46,797 nucleotides of DNA from Azoarcus sp. Aa7. Lineage in GTDB: Bacteria > Pseudomonadota > Gammaproteobacteria > Burkholderiales > Rhodocyclaceae. The stretch lies in NCBI RefSeq assembly GCF_014822185.1, contig NZ_QVLR01000004.1, positions 1-46,797 on the forward strand, given 5' to 3'. The notes under the pieces were generated by a model that was not told the DNA's origin, did not search any database, and saw only the letters and a program-made list of their open reading frames with translations. Of the stretch, positions 26,105-34,575 are shown piece by piece (position 1 is the stretch's first letter; each line of letters begins with the position of its first letter). The translations under genes were made by a program, and so were the position numbers.

Positions 26105-27774
26105 CGCTGACCGGAACCATAAACGGCGCCCTCCTCGCCGAACGGCCGATGCGCGCGCCCAGGGCCGTCGGGCCGGCACTCGCGCACCAGCCACGCATGG
26201 TGGCGCCCTTCTTCGCGGGCGACGGCGACGGGCTGACGCTGCATCGCTACTTCGACGAAGAGTTCGTCGCGCGCTTCCTCAACGACGCGCACGCCAGCCG
26301 CCTCACCGGCACCGCCGCGCAGCCGTGGTTCAGCGCGGACCGCTTCGGCCGCTTCAAGAACGAGCCGACGCTGCGCCTGCCGATGCACCGCAGCTTCTAC
26401 CTCGCGTGCGGCGAGGTGCAATGCGTGGCGCCCGGCGCGCCCGCCTTCGACCCGAAGAAGATCCTCTCGGCCGGCATGGTCGTACGCCGCGTGCCCGCCG
26501 ACGGCACGCCGCAGCGCTGGATGATCGCCGACGGCCAGCCGCTCGGCTGGCGCAGCGGCGAGATCCCGGACCACGACCCCGACGACGTGCGCCGCCTGAC
26601 CGCGCGCGGGCTGCTGCCGGCGCGTTTCCCCGAGCCGCCCTATTCCGGCGAGGAGGTCGTGCCGCTGCACCCGCTGCTCGTGCGCCGCCGCGATGCGCGC
26701 GGGATCGAACGCAGCCACACGCTGCTGTGGGGCTACCTGCCGCTCGGCGGCAGCGCGCGCGAAACCGCGGACGCGCCGCTGCCACAGGCGAACGGCACCG
26801 AGGTGCCGGACTTCGGTCTCGAACAGGCTTGGCCGCTCGGCACTCGCGGCGCGAAAGCGTGGAGCGACAGCGACGGCCTGGTGATGGCGAACGGCATCGC
26901 GACGGTCGGCTTCATCGAACTGCTGCAGGCGCTGGTCGCGCAGTTCAGCGTTACCGACGCGACAGATCACGCGAATGAGGGCGACAACGCCGGCCTGCGC
27001 ACGCTGTTCGGCCAGATCCGCTTCCACGCGCTGGAGTGGCGCATCGTCGACGGCGGCGAGTTGCCCCAGCTCGTGGCGGTGACGGGCGAGACGCTGCTGG
27101 AATGGCTGGACCGCAGCGGTCCGGAGCTCGTGCAACTCTTCGCCCGCATCGTGCGGCGCGAGGTCGTCGCCGGTAGCGTGCAGTTGCCCGACGGCAACGG
27201 CGGCTCGCGCACCGACCGCCTGTTCATCAGCGAACAACAGGCCACCGACCTGCGCAGCCTCGTCGCGCTGCGCATGGCGCGGGCGCAAGTGCACTTCGAC
27301 GACGGCCTGCCGCTGCCGCGCTACGGCCAGACCGACGGCGACCGCTTCATCGCCGTGCCCTTCGTGCGCTGGGCCGACGACTGCGGCTGCGAGCGCGTCA
27401 CCTGGGGGCCGGCGAGCCGCGTGTTCCGCGTCGCCTCGCCGCTCGACCCGGACGCGCAACGCCCGACCACCGTGATCCTGCCCTCGCTCGACGACCTCAA
27501 GCGCGGCTTGCCGCGCGGCGTCGCGATGCTCGCGCCGAAGTCGCTCGCGGACGTGCTGAGAAAGATCAGCCCGGGCATGGACATGAAGGGCGACGGCCCG
27601 GGCAACAACTGCGGCGCGTGCTGGAGCTTCAGCTTCAGCCTGCCGGCGATCACGTTGTGCGCGATGCTGATGCTGATGGTCGTGATCAACATGCTCAACC
27701 TCTTCCTCGGCTGGCTGCCGTGGGTCTTCCTCGCGCTGCCGCGGCTGTGCCTGAAGGCGCTGAAAGGGAAATAG
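26098..27774 (+). CDS. eCIS-associated protein with hydrophobic C-terminus, unknown function
   Basis: This is a 558-residue protein starting at the ATG at 26098, inside the end of the spike gene. The body (1-505) is soluble and beta/alpha mixed, with no family I can name; it includes LHRYFDEEFVARFLNDAHAS and FRFYL-type strands. After a Cys pair in GNNCGACW, the last 45 residues are strongly hydrophobic: SLPAITLCAMLMLMVVINML, then a second segment LGWLPWVFLALPRLC, ending in LKALKGK. This predicts one or two membrane helices, odd for a structural injection-system protein. I believe proteins with such C-termini recur beside eCIS spikes but cannot verify it here. It sits where a PAAR gene would be expected. 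Confidence 0.7.
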   Translation: MVTLTGTINGALLAERPMRAPRAVGPALAHQPRMVAPFFAGDGDGLTLHRYFDEEFVARFLNDAHASRLTGTAAQPWFSADRFGRFKNEPTLRLPMHRSFYLACGEVQCVAPGAPAFDPKKILSAGMVVRRVPADGTPQRWMIADGQPLGWRSGEIPDHDPDDVRRLTARGLLPARFPEPPYSGEEVVPLHPLLVRRRDARGIERSHTLLWGYLPLGGSARETADAPLPQANGTEVPDFGLEQAWPLGTRGAKAWSDSDGLVMANGIATVGFIELLQALVAQFSVTDATDHANEGDNAGLRTLFGQIRFHALEWRIVDGGELPQLVAVTGETLLEWLDRSGPELVQLFARIVRREVVAGSVQLPDGNGGSRTDRLFISEQQATDLRSLVALRMARAQVHFDDGLPLPRYGQTDGDRFIAVPFVRWADDCGCERVTWGPASRVFRVASPLDPDAQRPTTVILPSLDDLKRGLPRGVAMLAPKSLADVLRKISPGMDMKGDGPGNNCGACWSFSFSLPAITLCAMLMLMVVINMLNLFLGWLPWVFLALPRLCLKALKGK

Positions 27775-27786
27775 GAGAACGCAACG

Positions 27787-28176
27787 ATGGCGACGCCGGA
27801 ATCCCTGCTGATGAGCTTTCCGCTGCTCCCCGGCCTCGCCGACGACGGGCGGCCCGCATGGCGGCGCGGCAACGCGAGCGTGCGCGAGGTGATGCTCAAC
27901 ATCCTGCTGACCCGCCCCGGCGAGCGCCTGATGCGCCCCGAGTTCGGCGCCGGCATCCGCAACTTCATCCACCACCCCAACAACGAGACCACGCGCGCGC
28001 TGATCGCCGACGCCGCACTGCGCGCGCTGACGCGCTGGGAACCACGCGTGACGATCGAGGAGGTGCGCGTCGTGGCCGACCGCGAACGCCTGTCGCACGT
28101 GAATCTCGAGGTGCGCTACCGGCTGCTCGCCGATGGCGGCCGGGAGACGCTCGAACTGGCGCTGGATCTGGGATGA
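27787..28176 (+). CDS. gp25/gpW-like baseplate wedge protein
   Basis: This is a 129-residue protein. VREVMLNILLTRPGERLMRP followed by EFGAGIRNFI is the signature of gp25/GPW baseplate proteins, whose conserved E-P-R-like motif initiates sheath assembly. AGGAG precedes the ATG at 27787. Its position before the J-type baseplate gene matches Afp9. Confidence 0.95.
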   Translation: MATPESLLMSFPLLPGLADDGRPAWRRGNASVREVMLNILLTRPGERLMRPEFGAGIRNFIHHPNNETTRALIADAALRALTRWEPRVTIEEVRVVADRERLSHVNLEVRYRLLADGGRETLELALDLG

Positions 28177-28189
28177 GGGCGATGACTGC

Positions 28190-28395
28190 CTCCCGCCAAT
28201 CCCGCCTTCATACCCCGCCCGGCCGCCGTGTGGCGGGATACGCCTTCGGCTCCTCCCGCCCTACGTTCCTTGCCTGCGATACACGTTACGAAACAACGGA
28301 TCTCGTAGGGCGGGAGGAGCGAAGCGTATCCCGCCAATCCAAACGCCGAAGGCTGACCAAACGCCGTGTGGCGGGAGGCGCTGCGCTTTCTCGCC
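28190..28395. repeat. REP/BIME cluster B
   Basis: An inverted unit (28231-28264), a forward unit (28305-28336) and a degraded inverted unit (28369-28395) fill most of the 255-bp gap before the baseplate J gene. Each unit pairs GTAGGGCGGGAGGAGCGAAG with a CGTATCCCGCC end. No gene is seen in the gap. Confidence 0.85.
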
Positions 28396-28431
28396 AACTC
28401 ACCCGCCGAAACCATTAAGGGAACCGAACAT

Positions 28432-30636
28432 ATGGCGCTTCCCACCCCGCTTCTCGGACAATTCCCCGTCCCCGACCTCGACGATCGCCGCTTCGACGAG
28501 CTGGTCGCCGAGCTGCAGGCGCGCCTCGCACGGCACGTGCCGGAGATGGCGCCGCTCGCGCCGGGCGACCCGGTGCATGCGCTGGTCGATCTCTTCGCGT
28601 GGCTCACCGAGACCGTCATCTACCGCGCGAACCAGATCCCGGAACGCCAGCGCCTCGCCTTCCTGAACCTGTTGCAGATCCCGCTGCGCCCGGCGCGCCC
28701 CGCCGCCGGGATCGTCAGCATCGACGCGAGCGGACGGGCATTGCCGCTTCTGATCGCGACCGAATCGCTGCTCAAGGCCGGCACGACGAGTTTCAGCACC
28801 GTCGGCGAGATCCAGCCGACGCCGCTCGCGCTGCGCGTTGTCGTCAAGCGCACGCTCGACGAGGCCGCGCTCGCTGCCGAGGGCATCAGCCTCGACCAGC
28901 TGCGCGCGCAGTACGGCGTCGAACCGGCCGCCTTCCGCCCGGTGACGCTGGTGCCCGGCCACGACGCACTCACCGCCGCCGGTACGCGCGACGGCGCCTT
29001 CCACCTCGGGATCTGCCTCGCGAAGCCCGCCTTCGTCGCGCAGGCGGAGCTCGTGCGCCGCGAGCTCGCCGGCATCGTACTGAACGTCGGCTTGGCGCCA
29101 CTCACGGAGTTGGAAGGCCAGCTCGCGACGGGACTGCGCCCGCGCAAGCTCACATGGGAACTCGCGTGGTGGCCCGACCCCGAGGACGCGCCGCAGAACG
29201 TGCAGTATCTGCCGCTCGAAGTCGTCGCCGACAGCTCGGCCGGCGGACGCAAGACCGGCGTCGCGCGCCTGCGCCTGCCGCGCAACGCCGACATGCTGCG
29301 TGCGACCGGCGCTCTCGATCCGCAGTTCGCCGGCCTCGGCGACACGCCGCCCGAGCCGCCTGCGGACCTGCGACCCGGCCAGTTCCTCTTCTGGCTGCGC
29401 CTGTCGTGCGCCGACGAGCCGAACCTGACGCTGGGCTACCTCGGGCTCAACGCCGTCGACGTGATCGGCCAGGGCATCGCGCGCGACATCGTGCTTGGCA
29501 GCGGCACCGGCCGCCCCGACCAGAGCTTCGAACTGCCGCATGCGGATGTCGACGCGGCGAGCGTCGAGGTCGAAGTCGAACACCTCCACGCCTTCCGCCC
29601 CTGGACCCGGGTCGCACACTTCGCCGGCAGCGGGCCGGACGACACGGTCTTCGTCGTCGACGCGGCAAGCGGCAGCGTGCGCTTCGGCGACGGCATCCGC
29701 GGCAAGCGCCCGCCCGCCAACGCCCGCATCCGCGCCGCGTTCTATCGCCACGGCGGCGGCAGCCAGGGTAACCTGCCGCCCGACAGCATCAAGGAGATCC
29801 ACGGCAGCAGCGCCCGCCTCGCGCTGCGCCACGAATGGCCGACGCGTGGCGGCGTGGACGCCGAGACGCTGGACGAGGCCGAGCGCCGCATCCCGGCCTT
29901 CCTCAGCCACCGCGAGCGCGCGGTCACCGCCGAGGACTTCGGCGTGCTGGCGCGCGACAACCCGATCAACCCGGTCGCGCGCGCCGAAGCCGTCGCGGGC
30001 TTCTTCCCCGGCGCGAGCCTCACCGCCGTGCGCCGCAACATTCCCGGCGTTGTCGCGGTGTTCGTGATGCCGCCCGCGCCGCAGGCGCTCGCCGCGGCGC
30101 CGCGCCCGAACGCCGGGCTTTTGACCGACGTGCATGACTATCTCTCGGCGCGCTGCATGCTCGGCACCGAGCTCTACGTGCTGTCGCCGCAGTTCGTGCC
30201 GGTCGCCGTCGCGGTGTCGCTCGAAGTCGTCGATCCGGCGACCGAGCAGCAGGTGCATGCCGAGGTCGAGCGCGCGCTCTTGCGCTACCTGTGGGCGCTG
30301 CCGCCGGGCGGCCCGCGTGGCGCCGGCTGGCCGCGCGGCAAGGCGGTCGAGATCAACGAACTGCGCACGCAGGCAGGCCGCGTCGAGGGCGTCGAGGCGG
30401 TCAATGCGCTGCGCCTCTTCTACCAGGACCAGCAGCAGAACCCGCCGGTGTGGCTGGAACTCACCGGCGCGCAGGCGCTGCCGCTGCTCGACTTCCAGCT
30501 GCCGGAGCTGATGGCGGTCGCGATCCGCCCGGGCGAGGACCGGCCCGCGCCGCCGCGCGGCTTCGGGCCCGGCCGCCCGCCCGAGGACGACGCCGCACGC
30601 GCCGTGCCGGTGCCGGTGATTCCGGATTTGTGCTGA
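28432..30636 (+). CDS. Baseplate J-like wedge protein (Afp11-type)
   Basis: This is a 734-residue protein; the ATG at 28432 follows AAGGGA. The N-terminus has LVDLFAWLTETVIYRANQIP and RQRLAFLNLLQIPLRPARPA, typical of eCIS baseplate J proteins. VRFGDGIRGKRPPANARIRA and a long C-terminal region with AVTAEDFGVLARDNPINPVA complete the GpJ core. It forms the wedge ring of the baseplate together with the I-type protein encoded next. Confidence 0.93.
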   Translation: MALPTPLLGQFPVPDLDDRRFDELVAELQARLARHVPEMAPLAPGDPVHALVDLFAWLTETVIYRANQIPERQRLAFLNLLQIPLRPARPAAGIVSIDASGRALPLLIATESLLKAGTTSFSTVGEIQPTPLALRVVVKRTLDEAALAAEGISLDQLRAQYGVEPAAFRPVTLVPGHDALTAAGTRDGAFHLGICLAKPAFVAQAELVRRELAGIVLNVGLAPLTELEGQLATGLRPRKLTWELAWWPDPEDAPQNVQYLPLEVVADSSAGGRKTGVARLRLPRNADMLRATGALDPQFAGLGDTPPEPPADLRPGQFLFWLRLSCADEPNLTLGYLGLNAVDVIGQGIARDIVLGSGTGRPDQSFELPHADVDAASVEVEVEHLHAFRPWTRVAHFAGSGPDDTVFVVDAASGSVRFGDGIRGKRPPANARIRAAFYRHGGGSQGNLPPDSIKEIHGSSARLALRHEWPTRGGVDAETLDEAERRIPAFLSHRERAVTAEDFGVLARDNPINPVARAEAVAGFFPGASLTAVRRNIPGVVAVFVMPPAPQALAAAPRPNAGLLTDVHDYLSARCMLGTELYVLSPQFVPVAVAVSLEVVDPATEQQVHAEVERALLRYLWALPPGGPRGAGWPRGKAVEINELRTQAGRVEGVEAVNALRLFYQDQQQNPPVWLELTGAQALPLLDFQLPELMAVAIRPGEDRPAPPRGFGPGRPPEDDAARAVPVPVIPDLC

Positions 30637-30710
30637 GCCGATGAACACGATGGCCACGATGCACCTCGAATGTCGCCACGCGACCGCTACGCGGATCGCG
30701 AGGTATGGAT

Positions 30711-30889
30711 TGGCGGGATACGCGTTGCTCCTCCCGCCCTACGGGGTCCGGCATATAGATGGACGCGTCGCAGGTACGAACCGTAGGGCGGAAAAGCGAA
30801 GCGCCTTCCGCCATGCAGCCGTCGAGCCCGCACGGCCATCCATTCGACGGCGCATTTGCCACACCCGGCCTTCGGCTCATCCGCCCTAC
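30711..30889. repeat. REP/BIME cluster C
   Basis: An inverted unit (30711-30742), a forward unit (30783-30813) and a partial inverted unit (30867-30889) lie in the 309-bp gap 30637-30945. Two sub-types are present: CGGGAGGAG units and CGGAAAAG units ending in CCTTCCGCC. No gene is seen in the gap. Confidence 0.85.
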
Positions 30890-30945
30890 GTGATCCGGGG
30901 CACCAATGCGCGCCAATGCAATTCCCATCCGCCGGGAGCCGCGCG

Positions 30946-33423
30946 ATGAACAGCAACGGCACCCGCTTCCTGCTCCTCGACGGCACGTCCGACTTCCGCA
31001 ACGCGAGCCGTCAGTGCAGCTGGGACGTCGAACAGCGCGCCTTCACGCTGACGCGCCAGGACGCACCGCGCCTGCCGACCGTGCCGCCGGCACGCGCCCG
31101 CGAACTGCTGGCGGCGACCACCCCCTTCATCCTCGACGACCACGGCCAGCTCGGCCGCCTGTCCGTCGACGGACTGCGCTTCGAGTGCGCGCTGCGCTGG
31201 CCGGCGAGCGCCGCCAGCGACTGGCAGCCCGTGCTCGCCGCCCTCGACGACGCCGAGACCGGCGCGCCGAACCTCGAAGCCCTGGTGCTCGACCCGGTCG
31301 ATGCCCCCGCCGGCCGCTTCACCGACCTCGCCTTCGGCGGCAGCGGCCTCGTCGCGCTGCCGTGGAGCGACGGCGGCGCCGGCAACGGTCTCACCGCAGT
31401 GCATCTGCGCCGGCGCTGGCAGACACACTGCACGCTCCCCTTCGCGCCGCACCGCGCGTGGGTGGAGGCTGCAACCGGGGCGACGACGGGCGCCGACCGC
31501 GTGTGGGTGCTGGGCGAAGCCCGCCTCGGACTCGCGGTCGGAGCGCCGTTGCCGCAACCTTATATCGGCCGCCCCGAGCGCTTCGAGCCGCTGCAGGCGA
31601 ACCCCGACCCGCTGCGCCTCGCGTGGGACATCGCCCTGCCGCCGCACGCAGGGCTGCTCGGGCTGGCCGCCGACGACGAGCGCCTCTACGTGCTGAGCGA
31701 AGCAACCGACAGCACGGCCGACGCGCCGCGCATGCAGGTCTTCAGCCGCCCGCTCGCCGCCGGCCCGGCGGAAGGCTTCCGCGTGCATCGCCTGCCTGAA
31801 GACTTGCCGCTCGCGACCGACATCGCCGCGACCGGCGATGGCCGCTTCCTGCTGCTCCTGCCCTTCGACGAAGGCGCAGAGCGCGGCAAGCGCCGCGACT
31901 GCCCGCTGCTCGCGCTGCCGGAAGTGGCCGCCGAGGGGGACGACGACGAGGACGACGCCCCCGCCGAACTCGTCGCCGAACGCTGGCCGCGCCGCTCGGA
32001 AGCCGCGCTCCCCGCCGCCATCCGCTTCGTGCGCCACCGCGACGGCGCGCCGCGCACGCTGACCGCGGATGGCCCGATCCGCCTCTATCGCCTCGCGCAG
32101 GCGCACTTCGCGGCGCGCGGCACGGTCACGCTGACCGAGATCCTCGACTCGGCGATGCCCGACACGCTGTGGGACCGCCTGTGCATCGACGCCTGCATCC
32201 CGCCCGGTTGCGGCATCGCCATCGCGGTGCAGGCGGGCGACGACCGCAACGACCTGCCGGATGAATGGATCGCGCAGCCGCAGGCGGTGCTGACGCCGCA
32301 AGCGTCCGAGCTCCCCTTCGCACCGGGCCGCGCGCCGCAGGGCGAGGACCACGACGACCACGCCGGCCTGTACGAGACCCTGATCCAGCGCAGCAACGGC
32401 GCGGTGCGTGAAGTGCGCGGGCGCTACCTGCGCCTCAGGATCACGATGCACGGCGACGGCCGCCACAGCCCGGCGATCTTTGCGCTGCGCGTGTATTACC
32501 CGCGCTTCTCGTGGCAGACGCACTACCTGCCCGACCACTTCCAGCAGCAGGCACGCCCGCTGCCGCTGGAGGACGCCGAGCCGGTCGCCGCGAACGGCGC
32601 CGACCTGCGCGAACGCCTGCTCTCAAGCTTCGAGGGCGTGCTGACGCCGCTCGAAGACCGCATCGCGGCGAGCGAGATCCTGCTCGCCCCCGCCGCAACA
32701 CCCGCCGAGCGCCTGCCCTGGCTCGCCGGCATGCTCGGCACGACGCTGCCGCGCCACTGGCCCGAGGCGCGCCGCCGCCGCTGGCTCGCCTCGCAGGGCG
32801 CACTGCAGCAGACGCACGGCAGCTACCGCGGACTACTGCTCGCGCTGGACATCCTCACCGACGGCGCGGTCGCGCGCGGCGCGGTGATCCCGGTCGAACA
32901 CTTTCGCCTGCGCCGCACGATGGCGACCATCCTCGGCATCGACATGGACGACCGCGACCATCCGCTGACGCTCGGCACGGGTTTGTCCGGCAACAGCATC
33001 GTCGGCGACAGCCTGATCCTGTCCGACGACCAGGCGCGCGAATTCCTCGCGCTGTTCGCGCCGGAGGTGGCCGAGCGCAAGGGCGAAGCTGCAGTCGTCG
33101 ATCGCTTCTTCGACGAGGCCTCGCGGCGCATGACGGTGATCCTGCACGGCCCCGCGAAGAGCCTCGCGGCGGTCGTGCGCGACGCGCTGCCCTCTCTCGT
33201 GCCGGCGACCGTGCAATGGGCGATCCGCACGAGCGAGCACCCCTTCGTGCTGGGCCTGTCGCCGCTGCTGGGTATCGACACTTGGCTGGAAACCCAACCG
33301 CCGCCCCGGCGCGTGGTGCTCGATCGCACGCGTCTGGGCCGCGGCGACCTGCTGCACAACCCGGTCGCACTCGATCCCGAGCACGCCGTGCCGATCGACG
33401 CGACCGTCAGGGAAGGACCGTGA
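30946..33423 (+). CDS. Tail protein I / Afp12-type baseplate protein with long N-terminal region
   Basis: This is an 825-residue protein. The C-terminal part from about residue 515 is recognisable: YYPRFSWQTHYLPDHFQ, LLSSFEGVLTPLEDRIAASE, ERLPWLAGMLGTTLPRHWPE and RRRWLASQGALQQTHGSYRG are the eCIS tail-protein-I pattern. The N-terminal ~500 residues are rich in D-rich loops and repeated short strands (for example DDERLYVLSEATDS and ATGDGRFLLLLPFDE) and look like a beta-propeller. This two-part build is usual in many eCIS outside the Afp/Pvc group. Confidence 0.88.
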   Translation: MNSNGTRFLLLDGTSDFRNASRQCSWDVEQRAFTLTRQDAPRLPTVPPARARELLAATTPFILDDHGQLGRLSVDGLRFECALRWPASAASDWQPVLAALDDAETGAPNLEALVLDPVDAPAGRFTDLAFGGSGLVALPWSDGGAGNGLTAVHLRRRWQTHCTLPFAPHRAWVEAATGATTGADRVWVLGEARLGLAVGAPLPQPYIGRPERFEPLQANPDPLRLAWDIALPPHAGLLGLAADDERLYVLSEATDSTADAPRMQVFSRPLAAGPAEGFRVHRLPEDLPLATDIAATGDGRFLLLLPFDEGAERGKRRDCPLLALPEVAAEGDDDEDDAPAELVAERWPRRSEAALPAAIRFVRHRDGAPRTLTADGPIRLYRLAQAHFAARGTVTLTEILDSAMPDTLWDRLCIDACIPPGCGIAIAVQAGDDRNDLPDEWIAQPQAVLTPQASELPFAPGRAPQGEDHDDHAGLYETLIQRSNGAVREVRGRYLRLRITMHGDGRHSPAIFALRVYYPRFSWQTHYLPDHFQQQARPLPLEDAEPVAANGADLRERLLSSFEGVLTPLEDRIAASEILLAPAATPAERLPWLAGMLGTTLPRHWPEARRRRWLASQGALQQTHGSYRGLLLALDILTDGAVARGAVIPVEHFRLRRTMATILGIDMDDRDHPLTLGTGLSGNSIVGDSLILSDDQAREFLALFAPEVAERKGEAAVVDRFFDEASRRMTVILHGPAKSLAAVVRDALPSLVPATVQWAIRTSEHPFVLGLSPLLGIDTWLETQPPPRRVVLDRTRLGRGDLLHNPVALDPEHAVPIDATVREGP

Positions 33424-33474
33424 TGACCCGGCAGCTAAGAGTCGTACGGACTGAGCTCCCGTCCGGTTCGCTCC

Positions 33475-33580
33475 GTAGGGCGGAGGAGCCGCGTAGCGGC
33501 GGTATTTGCCAACCAAGCCGCCGTATGCCGACTCTTGGCATCGCACATTCGGCGGAAGGCGCTTCGCTTTTCCGCCCTAC
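33475..33580. repeat. REP/BIME cluster D
   Basis: A forward unit (33475-33510) and an inverted unit (33551-33580) form a head-to-head pair in the 202-bp gap before the gene at 33626. The inverted unit belongs to the CTTTTCCGCCCTAC sub-type. Confidence 0.85.
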
Positions 33581-33625
33581 GCCCTGCGGTGCCCCGACAA
33601 AATTTGACGAATGGAGGGTAGTCCA

Positions 33626-34564
33626 GTGAGCGAGCCCGACGACAACTGCGACGCGAGCCTCGCCGGCGACGGCCGCTTCGAGGAGGCGCTGAAGCGCGTG
33701 AGCTACGAACCCGGCATGCTGCTGGGACTCGAGGCGACGCGCGCCGAGCAGGACTACCACCGTCGCCGCGCGACGCGCCACGGCTACTGGCTGCACGGCG
33801 CGGGCACCGTCGCCGGCCTGCGCGTGAGTATCCGCGCCGAGGACCCCGGCAACGACACCGACAACGTGCGCGTGCGCCTCGTCGTGAGCCCCGGTGTCGG
33901 CGTCGATGGCCTCGGGCGCGAGATCGGCGTGCCCGAGCCCTACTGCGTCGATCTGGGCGCCTGGCTCACCGCGCAGCACGAGGACGAGGACCTGTGGGGC
34001 GCGCTGATCCGCGACGGTTACGCCGAGGCCGACAACCTACTGTGGCTCAAGGTCACGATGCGCTACCAGGACTGCCCCAGCGGCCTGCAGCCGGTGCTCG
34101 CGACCGAGGTCAATGCCGGGACCGACCCGGTGCAGCCCTCGCGCGTCGCCGACTGCGTGCTGTTCGAGCTCGTCGCCGAACGCCCGGAGGACGTCCCCGC
34201 GGAGGAACACCTCTTCGCCGCGCACAGCCGCATCAAGGCGTATGACGAGATCGAGGCGAATCTCGGCGATCGTGAACGCGCGCAGGTCGAGGCCGCCGCC
34301 GGCGCCACGCGCACCCAGCTCGAACTCGGCGCGCGCCTGCTGCATTCGCTCGGCGACGACAACCAGGCGCTGGTCGCGCGCCAGGCCTTCCTCACCGATC
34401 CGGCGGTGCTCGCGCGCACGCTGCTCGCGCGCATCGCGATCCGCCTCACACCGCCCGCGCCCGAGCCGGACCTGATCGTCAATCCGCGCCGCATCGAGGT
34501 CGACAACCTCGTGCGCCCCTTCCTCTTCAACGCCGCCGCGCTCGCCCGGCTGATCCGCGCATAA
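33626..34564 (+). CDS. eCIS protein with shared N-terminal module, paralogue 1
   Basis: This is a 312-residue protein. I chose GTG at 33626 because GGAGGG at 33612-33617 is then a correctly spaced ribosome binding site; the ATG at 33611 would contain that site. The N-terminal module has YEPGMLLGLEATRAEQDYHR, HGAGTVAGLRV and VVSPGVGVDGLGREIGV, matching in order the starts of the proteins encoded at 34576 and 37380. The rest is Ala, Arg and Leu rich and helical. No family name is certain. A role at the baseplate or tail periphery is inferred from its position after the baseplate genes. Confidence 0.65.
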   Translation: MSEPDDNCDASLAGDGRFEEALKRVSYEPGMLLGLEATRAEQDYHRRRATRHGYWLHGAGTVAGLRVSIRAEDPGNDTDNVRVRLVVSPGVGVDGLGREIGVPEPYCVDLGAWLTAQHEDEDLWGALIRDGYAEADNLLWLKVTMRYQDCPSGLQPVLATEVNAGTDPVQPSRVADCVLFELVAERPEDVPAEEHLFAAHSRIKAYDEIEANLGDRERAQVEAAAGATRTQLELGARLLHSLGDDNQALVARQAFLTDPAVLARTLLARIAIRLTPPAPEPDLIVNPRRIEVDNLVRPFLFNAAALARLIRA

Positions 34565-34575
34565 AGGGAACCGCC

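Noticed and set aside
26074-30657. Very long minus-strand open frames opposite the hydrophobic-tail protein and baseplate genes
   Set aside because: Composition is typical antisense shadow (R, A, V, H, Q), with no ribosome binding sites at their starts and no domain signatures. The plus strand encodes recognised eCIS proteins here.
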